Shown piece after piece: positions 57,786 through 64,000 of a DNA stretch of 64,000 bases. The translations under genes and the position numbers were made by a program. The first letter of the stretch is position 1. Every line of letters starts with the position of its first letter. The notes under the pieces are model-generated. The model was not told the origin of the DNA. It worked only from the letters and a program-made list of their open reading frames with translations, and ran no database searches. This stretch comes from Flemingiibacterium sp045644145 (GTDB lineage Bacteria > Bacillota > Clostridia > Oscillospirales > CAG-272): assembly GCA_045644145.1 (NCBI GenBank), contig JAZRGK010000078.1:13820-77819 (forward strand), given 5' to 3'.

Positions 57786-59240
57786 TTATAACGCCCAACC
57801 GTAGAAGTTCAGGTCTGTTTCGTATATGTTTTCAACATTCTCGATTCTGTAGCCGCCGTCGCCCAGCTCTACGAGGGTTACACGGCGTTTGAGGGCTTCG
57901 ACAGAGCGGAGCTGATCAGCAAAATAGGTTATCTCAATAATATGTATTCCGCTTGCTTCGGACACGGTTTCAACCTCGCACACATTTGTGTTAAGTCCGT
58001 GACCGCCGTGATCGATCACGCCGGACGCGGTATACTCATTCTCGAAATCCGTAAATCCGAAGTACTTTTCGCACCACTCCTTGTACTGCTCACCGGTAGT
58101 TTCTTCTATCGCACCATTGGTGCGCTTGATGTATCCAAAAAAATCAAGCAGATGATGAGCATAAATCTCGTTTGTGGGAGTCATAAACTCAAGGGGACAC
58201 CAGCCGCCGTAGTGAGATGCCCACTCATGCGCCCACTTCTCCGCTTCTGTGTATACCGTCTTGACACTTGATGAGTGAACGGGCGTTATATCAAATCCCA
58301 CATCTATCCCGTCTGTGACGGTTATTATATACTGACCGTCGGGATAGCGTTCCACATTGCTGTTTTTGAACGTGGCGATAATACGAAACTCGTAAGGGCC
58401 ATAGGGCTCGGGGGTTGGTATGGTTATGGTATAATCGGTTATCTCCAAGCCTTCCCAAACTGAAAGCGTGCCGGATTCAAGGTAAAATAGCTCCTCAAGT
58501 GCCTGTACATCGGTTTCCAAAAATGCCTTAACACGGGCGAATATATAATTATCGCCTGTGACACCAGGATTTCCGTAATCCGAAAGATCGGTTATGGTTA
58601 TCGGCTCGTCAACTCCGGAATATGATATCTCAGTCTTGTAGTATCCTCTGAAACCGCGTCCTTTGAGGTTGTTAACTTCAAAAAATCGCTCATCTGTGGT
58701 GTAAAAACCGTATACCTTGAAATATGCATCACATGTGTTTGAATATACGGTGAAATTTATCATAAAATCATTTGTAAGCTGTTCAAACTCATATTCAATG
58801 CGATAATCTTCAAAATACTGTCTGCTTCTTCTGTATATGTCGGCAGCAGTATACATGGAATTAAAATCTGTAATAGGAACGACCTTCAAATCCACAAAAT
58901 CGTATATATCTGCCCCGTTTTCGTCGTATACCACAGCACATTCACCACCGTTGAAGCGGTACACGTTTTTCTTTTTTGCCTCCTCGGCAAACCGCTTATC
59001 AACGGTGAGCGAGGTTTCCTCGTCTTCGGGCATAAGCGTATCCGCCGCAACACCGCTTTCGTCCACAGGCGTATTTGGTATTACTTTCTCCACCGAATCC
59101 ACAAAATCCGGCTGTTCTATGCCAAGCATTTCCTTTATCGGGATGTTGTCGGAAATTTTCGTGCTCCACACAAAGCATGAGCTAAGGCTGACAGATACCG
59201 CCGCCAAAAGTAAAAGCGTAAAAATGCGTTTTAAATTCAT
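57786..59240 (-). CDS. Large lipoprotein of unknown function
   Basis: The 484-residue product starts at ATG 59240, with AAGAAAGAGGGGGG upstream. The signal (LKRIFTLLLLAAVSVSLSSC) ends in a lipobox L-S-S-C. The rest is hydrophilic with alternating beta-rich segments: ADIYRRSRQYFEDYRIEYEFEQLTNDFMINFTVYSNTCDAYFKVYGFYTTDERFFEV, YFRIIATFKNSNVERYPDGQYIITVTDG and WAHEWASHYGGWCPLEFMTPTNEIYAHHLLDFF. The His/Trp-rich part around residue 340 could hold a site, but no family is recognised. It is likely anchored on the outer face of the membrane. Confidence 0.75.
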   Translation of the reverse strand: MNLKRIFTLLLLAAVSVSLSSCFVWSTKISDNIPIKEMLGIEQPDFVDSVEKVIPNTPVDESGVAADTLMPEDEETSLTVDKRFAEEAKKKNVYRFNGGECAVVYDENGADIYDFVDLKVVPITDFNSMYTAADIYRRSRQYFEDYRIEYEFEQLTNDFMINFTVYSNTCDAYFKVYGFYTTDERFFEVNNLKGRGFRGYYKTEISYSGVDEPITITDLSDYGNPGVTGDNYIFARVKAFLETDVQALEELFYLESGTLSVWEGLEITDYTITIPTPEPYGPYEFRIIATFKNSNVERYPDGQYIITVTDGIDVGFDITPVHSSSVKTVYTEAEKWAHEWASHYGGWCPLEFMTPTNEIYAHHLLDFFGYIKRTNGAIEETTGEQYKEWCEKYFGFTDFENEYTASGVIDHGGHGLNTNVCEVETVSEASGIHIIEITYFADQLRSVEALKRRVTLVELGDGGYRIENVENIYETDLNFYGWAL

Positions 59241-59275
59241 AGCTGTCCCCCCTCTTTCTTGGTTATACCCTTTAG

Positions 59276-59317
59276 ACGAAAAAACTCTCCCTTTGTTGCA
59301 GGAAAAAAGGAGAGTTT
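59276..59317 (-). terminator. Terminator of the MFS transporter gene
   Basis: AAACTCTCC / GGAGAGTTT stem with a loop of 18 bases, and a T-run on the minus strand. Confidence 0.7.
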
Positions 59318-59322
59318 ACATT

Positions 59323-60534
59323 TTATTTACAATCATTCTGCATAGTGTTATCCTCTTTGGTAGATTTTCCGGATATCACGGAGAGTACCGTAAATGCCGC
59401 GATAGGAAATATTGCCGCTGCAAGCATGCCTGCCTTTAGCCCAAAATCTCCCGCGAATCCCGAAACAAATCCCACCAGCCCCGGGCCGAGAGAACATCCT
59501 ACATCCCCACCAAGGGCAAGAACCGCGAACATGGTTGTACCGCCCATAGGCACGCGTCCGCTTGCCACACTGAGCGAACCGGGCCAAAATATGCCAATGC
59601 CGAATCCCACTATGGCGCATCCTATAAGCGAAAGTATGGGATGGGGCGCAAATACCGCAAGCAAAATGCCGACAAACATACATCCGGAGCAGTATTTCAT
59701 AAATCGCACCAGATTCAGCTTCTCGCCAAAAACTCCATACAGCGTGCGCGAAAGCGCCATCATAAAGCCGAACATGCAGGGCCCCAGCAGGTCGCCGACG
59801 GTCTTGGAAACGCCAAGCCCTTTTTCCGCAAAGAGCGATGCCCACTGTCCGATGCCCATTTCCACCGCACCTGAGCATATCATAAGTATGAGGAACAGAG
59901 GGAATCCGCGAAGTCTGAACAGCCTGATAAAAGAGCCGCTGATGTGCTTGTCTTCCTTAAGCGGAGCAAGGGGAACGAGAGCGAAAAGCACGCAGTTTAC
60001 AGCAGGTATAAGTGACCAGAAGATCGCCATTATCCGCCAATGCTCCATGCCGGCAAGATCAAAGAAAACGGTGGAAAGTATAACGATAAAAAGATGCCCC
60101 CAACAGTAAAATGAGTGGAGCAAGCTCATGGCGGAGCTTTTTTCACCAAGCAGAAGCGCTTCCACGGTAGGGCTTGCCATAACCTCAATAAATCCGCTTC
60201 CTAAAGCGCAAAGCGTCGTGGCAAGAAGCAGTCCTAAAAACGGCGGCATGATGAGTGTAAACAGCGCAAGGCCTGACATACCTAAAAATGAGGTGATATG
60301 AGCGATAAGCAGCCCCCATCTGTGACCGATACGGTGGGCAAATTTAATGCCGAAAGCGTCAACCGCCATCTGTACGATAAAATTATATGAAATAAGCAGT
60401 GTTATCTGCCCCATTGAAACGCCGAATTCTTCCGAATATGTAACGAACAGAAGCGGACTGAACGTGTTTACGATGGCTTGTATGAAAAAGCATCCGTAGC
60501 AGGAAATAAGCGTATGTCTGTAGGTAAGCTTCAT
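59323..60534 (-). CDS. MFS transporter
   Basis: The 403-residue membrane protein has twelve hydrophobic helices. The loop between helices 2 and 3 reads FAHRIGHRWGLLIAHI, and after helix 4 a long loop is followed by ALGSGFIEVMASPTVEALLLGEKSSAMSLLHSFYCWGHL. The second feature, with its LLHSFY-W-G pattern, resembles the FucP/sugar-porter-like subgroup of MFS. Substrate unknown. It is a single gene with a terminator and a hairpin (60563-60593) on either side. Confidence 0.85.
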   Translation of the reverse strand: MKLTYRHTLISCYGCFFIQAIVNTFSPLLFVTYSEEFGVSMGQITLLISYNFIVQMAVDAFGIKFAHRIGHRWGLLIAHITSFLGMSGLALFTLIMPPFLGLLLATTLCALGSGFIEVMASPTVEALLLGEKSSAMSLLHSFYCWGHLFIVILSTVFFDLAGMEHWRIMAIFWSLIPAVNCVLFALVPLAPLKEDKHISGSFIRLFRLRGFPLFLILMICSGAVEMGIGQWASLFAEKGLGVSKTVGDLLGPCMFGFMMALSRTLYGVFGEKLNLVRFMKYCSGCMFVGILLAVFAPHPILSLIGCAIVGFGIGIFWPGSLSVASGRVPMGGTTMFAVLALGGDVGCSLGPGLVGFVSGFAGDFGLKAGMLAAAIFPIAAFTVLSVISGKSTKEDNTMQNDCK

Positions 60535-60562
60535 TTTGCTCTCCGTTTTTATATTATGTACA

Positions 60563-60593
60563 CACGATGGGACCGCAGAGCGGTCCCATCGTG
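60563..60593. terminator. Strong hairpin downstream of the spoVT operon
   Basis: A perfect stem CACGATGGGACCGC-aga-complement, directly after the stop at 60595. There is no clear T-run. Confidence 0.6.
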
Positions 60594-60594
60594 C

Positions 60595-60864
60595 TCAGTT
60601 ATGATAATCTATCTTGCCGTCGCCCTCGATACTGGTAACGGGAACATCCTTAACTGACATAAGGGATTCCGCTTCCTCATCGGTTTCGGGCGGCACAACG
60701 GCGATTCCGGTGCAGTCGTTTGCCGACGCCACAGAGCCGTGAAGAAAAGCATCCTCGCAGGGGTATTTCGACGGAAATTCGTAAGGCGGACGGTCAGTTG
60801 GGTACGCGCCGATAAAATCCTCGTTTGAGCTTTTTAAAATCTTGACCTTGGGTGTTTTATCCAT
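60595..60864 (-). CDS. Small acidic protein downstream of spoVT
   Basis: The 89-residue product starts at ATG 60864 (GGGGGA upstream), 13 bases after the spoVT stop, so it probably shares its mRNA. It has a basic N-terminus (MDKTPKVKILKSS) and an acidic, Pro-rich remainder (YPTDRPPYEFPSKYPCED, VVPPETDEEAESLM) without a membrane segment. No family is recognised. The link to spoVT suggests a role in sporulation, but this is inference only. Confidence 0.65.
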   Translation of the reverse strand: MDKTPKVKILKSSNEDFIGAYPTDRPPYEFPSKYPCEDAFLHGSVASANDCTGIAVVPPETDEEAESLMSVKDVPVTSIEGDGKIDYHN

Positions 60865-60877
60865 ATCCGATCCCCCG

Positions 60878-61423
60878 TCAAGATTCTATCTGCTTTGCGA
60901 GAAACGCCGCGGCAGTACCGATAAGCTTGTTCTCAACGTCGCCCTCAACCGGCTCGGCGTCGGGGATGTGGGCGGATGCCACGCATCCGATAAGATCGCC
61001 GTCGGCGATTATGGGCATTGCGCAGGAAACTGCTGCGCTTGTGGATTCGTTTGTGATTCTAACGGGATTTGAGCCTTCAAGGTAGCGGTAGTTGCCCCGT
61101 CCCTCAACGATATCCTCAAGCTCGCCGGAAAGCTTCTTGTCGAGATACTCCTTCTTGGGAAGTCCTGCGCAGGCGATAACAGCATCTCTGTCGCAGATAA
61201 CAACCGCCATGCCGGCAATGCGGTAAAGGGTTTCCGCGTACTGTGCGGCAAAGGCGTTTAATTCGCCGATGGGTGAATACTTCTTGAAGATAACCTCGCC
61301 CTCGCGGTCGGTAAATATTTCGAGAGGGTCGCCCTCGCGAATACGCATTGTTCGGCGTATCTCCTTGGGTATTACGACACGGCCGAGGTCGTCAATGCGT
61401 CTTACAATTCCTGTTGCTTTCAT
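60878..61423 (-). CDS. spoVT: Stage V sporulation protein T (AbrB-GAF regulator)
   Basis: The 181-residue protein starts at ATG 61423 (AAGGAGAA upstream). MKATGIVRRIDDLGRVVIPKEIRRTMRIREGDPLEIF is the swapped-hairpin AbrB DNA-binding domain, in the form typical of SpoVT. The C-terminal GAF-like domain (about 55-181) contains IAGMAVVICDRDAVIACAGLPK and CVASAHIPDAEPVEGDVENKLIGTAAAFLAKQ. SpoVT adjusts sigma-G-dependent genes in the forespore, which strongly supports an endospore-former. Confidence 0.95.
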   Translation of the reverse strand: MKATGIVRRIDDLGRVVIPKEIRRTMRIREGDPLEIFTDREGEVIFKKYSPIGELNAFAAQYAETLYRIAGMAVVICDRDAVIACAGLPKKEYLDKKLSGELEDIVEGRGNYRYLEGSNPVRITNESTSAAVSCAMPIIADGDLIGCVASAHIPDAEPVEGDVENKLIGTAAAFLAKQIES

Positions 61424-61539
61424 ATATATATTCTCCTTTTTTATAAACAAATGCTACGGCTATAGTATCTGTAAAGAAAGGAGAATTATACTGATAATGA
61501 ATTTTATTTTGATGATTCAAAAATGAGTGGCGCTACTGC

Positions 61540-62283
61540 TTACAAAAACTCCACCCGCCGTAAATACAATCCCTCAGGCGGTGCGGTCATGCCAGCACAC
61601 CTACGGTCGCAGGAAGCGATAATATCGCCCATGTCCGACGGCTCTATCTTGCCGAGCGCCACGTCAAGAAGCGTGCCAACGATGATTCTCACCATATTAT
61701 ATAGAAAACCGTCCGCCGCAATGCGGATGCGCACAAGCTCCACATCCTCGATTATCTCAAGGCGCGTCACCGTCCGTACCGTGTCGGCAATATCCGAGCC
61801 GGAGGACATGAAGCCTGCGAAATCGTGGCTTCCCACAAAATACGCCGCCGCCTCACGCATACGTTTGATGCCGTCGGGCAATATCGGCTTCGGGAACTGC
61901 CACGCTCTGTCAAGATAAAACGGGTCGGGAATCTTTGAAAGGCGAAGGAGATATTCATACTCCTTCTCTTTTACGTCGTGCCGCACATGGAAATCTGCGG
62001 CAACCTCAACAGCGGAACGCACAGATATGCGGCGGTCAATGGCGCTGTTTAAAGCATACGGCAGTCTGTCAAGGGGAATGTTTTTGTCCGTATCAAAGGT
62101 AGCGTAATAGCGAAGCGCATGCACGCCTGCATCGGTTCTGGAGCAGCCCTTTACATCGTAGCGTACTCCGTAGACAGCCTCTATGGCATCCTGCAGTGCT
62201 GACTGCACCGTTGGTTTATCAGGCTGGACCTGATAGCCGGAAAATCCGGTACCGAGATAGCTTAGTTCAAGTAATATCTTCAT
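61540..62283 (-). CDS. truA: tRNA pseudouridine(38-40) synthase
   Basis: The 247-residue enzyme starts at ATG 62283. No strong ribosome site precedes it, and it starts only five bases after the ecfT stop, so translational coupling is likely. The catalytic Asp is in GCSRTDAGVHAL (about residue 50). Other family segments are SYLGTGFSGYQVQPDKPTVQSALQDAI, VRHDVKEKEYEYLL, DFAGFMSSGSDIADTVRTV and DGFLYNMVRIIVGTLLDV. It converts uridines 38-40 in the anticodon arm. The ecfA-ecfT-truA order is the usual one in Firmicutes. Confidence 0.97.
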   Translation of the reverse strand: MKILLELSYLGTGFSGYQVQPDKPTVQSALQDAIEAVYGVRYDVKGCSRTDAGVHALRYYATFDTDKNIPLDRLPYALNSAIDRRISVRSAVEVAADFHVRHDVKEKEYEYLLRLSKIPDPFYLDRAWQFPKPILPDGIKRMREAAAYFVGSHDFAGFMSSGSDIADTVRTVTRLEIIEDVELVRIRIAADGFLYNMVRIIVGTLLDVALGKIEPSDMGDIIASCDRRCAGMTAPPEGLYLRRVEFL

Positions 62284-62287
62284 AATC

Positions 62288-63109
62288 TTACAGTGAAATC
62301 GCCACGGGGATAAGGTTAAGGCTCGCAACTGCGGCTATAAGCAAAGCCATAAGAAGCGCCGCAAGAAAATCCCTCGGTGCGTATTTTAATTTGGTCATTC
62401 GTGTACGTCCGTCACCGCCGCGGTAACAGCGGCATTCCATAGCCGTGGCAAGCTCATCCGCGCGTCTGAAAGCGGAGATAAACAGCGGTATGAGTATGGG
62501 GACAAGTGCCTTCGCGCGGTGCATAAGGCTTCCCGACTCAAAATCTGCGCCTCTTGCCTTCTGCGCCGACATAATCTTGTCGGTTTCTTCAACAAGCGTG
62601 GGGATAAAGCGAAGCGCAATGGTCATCATCATGGAAAATTCGTGCACCGGCAGCTTCAGCTTACGAAGGGGAGCAAGCAGGCGTTCCAGCGCATCCGTCA
62701 GCATAATGGGCGATGTAGTATATGTCAAAAGTATGGTCGTGCCTACAAGCATCGCCGTTATGCGGAGTATCATCATAAAGGAATACACCACGCCCTCAAG
62801 GTAAATGTTCACTCTCCAAAAGCTTACAAGAAGCACGTCGCCCGTAGTCCAAAAAAGGTTGAAGAATGTAGTAAACGCCAGCACAAATATAAGCGGCTTC
62901 ATGCTTTTTAAAACGGTTTTCCAGGATATGCCCGAAACCGTCACAAGCGCCACCGCGCTTATTACAACAGCGGCAAAGGAGTACAGATTTTTGGCAAGGA
63001 ACACAAAAACGATGTACGCCACCGTGAGTATTATCTTCATTCTCGGGTCAAGCTTATGGATAACGCTATTACCCGGGAAATACTGACCGAGAGTTATGTC
63101 TTTTATCAT
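62288..63109 (-). CDS. ecfT: ECF transporter transmembrane (T) component
   Basis: The 273-residue protein starts at ATG 63109 (GGGAGGC upstream; overlaps ecfA2 by four bases). Several membrane helices are followed by the coupling helices with the two Ala-Arg-Gly-type motifs SAQKARGADFE and MECRCYRGGDGRTRM, which contact the ATPases. The N-terminal part (FPGNSVIHKLDPRMKIILTVAYIVFVFLAKN) is typical. It serves several S components, probably among them the ThiT-like protein at 22.5 kb. Confidence 0.95.
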   Translation of the reverse strand: MIKDITLGQYFPGNSVIHKLDPRMKIILTVAYIVFVFLAKNLYSFAAVVISAVALVTVSGISWKTVLKSMKPLIFVLAFTTFFNLFWTTGDVLLVSFWRVNIYLEGVVYSFMMILRITAMLVGTTILLTYTTSPIMLTDALERLLAPLRKLKLPVHEFSMMMTIALRFIPTLVEETDKIMSAQKARGADFESGSLMHRAKALVPILIPLFISAFRRADELATAMECRCYRGGDGRTRMTKLKYAPRDFLAALLMALLIAAVASLNLIPVAISL

Positions 63110-63963
63110 TTTGCGCCTCCCAAAAGTTTGAGAATTGCATCCCTTGCGGCTTCGGTGGTGTAGATTCCGTCCGGTATATCAAGTCCTCTCGCCCGAAGCT
63201 TCGTGCAAAGCTCGGTGACCTGGGGAACGCTTAAACCAACCTCGCGAAGCTCCTTGGCTCTTAAAAATACGTCTGCGGTCTTTCCCTGCATATATATTTT
63301 CGCCCGGTTCATAACCACTATCTCGTCGGAATATCTTGCCATATCCTCCATGGAGTGAGATACGATTATAACCGTATTTTTCTTCTGCCTTTGATAGGAG
63401 CGGATTCCGCCGAGGATCTCTTCTCTGCCCTGAGGATCAAGACCTGCCGCAGGCTCGTCAAGCACAAGCACCTCCGGCTCCATAGCCATAATTCCGGCAA
63501 TGGCAACACGTCGCTTCTGACCGCCCGAAAGGTCAAATGGGGATTTATCAAGCATTTCCGGCGGGATTCCACAGAAAATTGCCGCCTCCTCAACTCTGCG
63601 TGCAACCTCAGCCGCATCAAGTCCCATGTTTGTGGGGCCAAAAGCGATGTCACGGCGCACAGTTTCCTCGAAAAGCTGATATTCGGGGTATTGGAACACA
63701 AGCCCCACCTTAAAGCGGAAGCGACTGATTTTTTTCGGCTCAGCCCAGATATCCTCGCCGCCCACAAGCACCTGCCCAGAGGTGGGACGGCACAGACCGT
63801 TAAAAAGCTGTACCATGGTAGATTTTCCCGAGCCGGTATGCCCCATAAGCCCGGTTATTACGCCCGAATTTACGGTAAGCGAAACATCGTCAAGCGCCAC
63901 CTTTTTAAAAGGGGTGTCCGGCGAGTATATATACGATACGTTTTTCAGTTCTATGGCAGTCAT
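63106..63963 (-). CDS. ecfA2: ECF transporter ATPase, second ATP-binding subunit
   Basis: The 285-residue ABC protein overlaps ecfT and the upstream ecfA1 by ATGA on both sides. Walker A GHTGSGKST (about residues 41-49), the Q-loop region VGLVFQYPEYQLFEETVRRDIAFGP, signature DLSGGQKRRVAIAGIMAMEP, Walker B VLVLDEPAAGLDP, and the switch His in VSHSMEDM are complete. Together with EcfA1 it powers vitamin uptake. Confidence 0.95.
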   Translation of the reverse strand: MTAIELKNVSYIYSPDTPFKKVALDDVSLTVNSGVITGLMGHTGSGKSTMVQLFNGLCRPTSGQVLVGGEDIWAEPKKISRFRFKVGLVFQYPEYQLFEETVRRDIAFGPTNMGLDAAEVARRVEEAAIFCGIPPEMLDKSPFDLSGGQKRRVAIAGIMAMEPEVLVLDEPAAGLDPQGREEILGGIRSYQRQKKNTVIIVSHSMEDMARYSDEIVVMNRAKIYMQGKTADVFLRAKELREVGLSVPQVTELCTKLRARGLDIPDGIYTTEAARDAILKLLGGAK

Positions 63964-64000
63964 TTATCTTCTCCAAACAACTTCATTATCTCATCGGTAC
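63960..64000 (-). CDS. ecfA1: ECF transporter ATPase, first ATP-binding subunit, C-terminal end only
   Basis: Only the last 13 codons are in the window, reading GTDEIMKLFGEDK and a stop that overlaps the ecfA2 start as ATGA. The segment resembles the GTPxEIF.. ending of EcfA1. The call is based mainly on this and the operon context. Confidence 0.6.
   Translation of the reverse strand, partial: TDEIMKLFGEDK

Noticed and set aside
59345..60109. A 254-codon plus-strand frame opposite the MFS gene
   Set aside because: Shadow of a hydrophobic gene; Pro/Ser-rich translation without features.

Overview
The window reads as chromosome of an uncultured, spore-forming, gut-type member of the Clostridia (Oscillospirales or a neighbouring order). 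The evidence is SpoVT, SpoIID-like and SleB-like proteins, a T-box leader on valS, a TPP riboswitch on a thiT-like gene, the efp-CD1247 gene pair, a clostridial-type short HisRS, Gram-positive promoters with 17-bp spacers, and strong intrinsic terminators. Base composition is moderate, and codon use looks alike across most genes. The AT-richer exceptions are the left edge (1-2.5 kb) and the restriction-modification island (41.4-45.1 kb).

Layout. 0-2.5 kb is mobile DNA: a truncated tyrosine recombinase, a possible small structured RNA, and an ISL3 transposase with a small convergent gene. 2.6-9 kb holds a membrane methyltransferase, a trigger-factor-like lipoprotein, hisS with a PfkB sugar kinase, a ClC channel and tRNA-Leu(CAG). 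9-17.6 kb holds a parvulin-like lipoprotein, then a compact podovirus-like virion module (TerS, TerL, coat, gp4-like, gp10-like, a small membrane protein, portal, scaffold-like) and a lipoprotein. No integrase, tail or lysis genes were seen with it. 17.8-25.9 kb holds valS with its T-box, a SleB-like hydrolase, thiT with its TPP riboswitch, an unusual Cys-motif membrane protein overlapped by a radical SAM gene, a CD1247-like zinc-ribbon protein and efp. 26-35.3 kb is a run of plus-strand housekeeping genes: TVP38-like, miaB, ylbF, mutS, mutL, tgt and a frameshifted XRE regulator.

35.4-41.3 kb, on the minus strand, holds a gene with two LexA-box-like operators, an amidohydrolase, a decaying DUF1700/DUF4097 pair and the pxpBCA 5-oxoprolinase operon. 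41.4-45.1 kb is an island at the 3' end of guaA that carries a controller, a restriction endonuclease and an N6-adenine methylase. Its ends show a near-perfect direct repeat and paired GGTATCA sites. guaA itself lacks a glutaminase domain. 46-53.8 kb holds a low-molecular-weight phosphatase, a MATE pump, a two-gene phage-type regulatory locus, a SpoIID-like secreted protein with a partner, an SGNH hydrolase and a GGADGPT mini-protein. 53.8-64 kb, on the minus strand, holds a KDPG aldolase-VOC fusion, an M18 aminopeptidase, a lytic transglycosylase, coaE, a lipoprotein, an MFS transporter, spoVT, truA and the ECF transporter core (ecfT, ecfA2, end of ecfA1).

The least explained signals are two mirror-symmetric arrays of small hairpins separated by GTGATATT/ATATCAC (8.55-8.72 and 17.55-17.72 kb), a dispersed non-coding repeat in three copies (49.3, 53.4 and 57.6 kb), the isolated virion module, and the Cys-motif protein/radical SAM pair. 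All calls come from reading the sequence. No database search was run.
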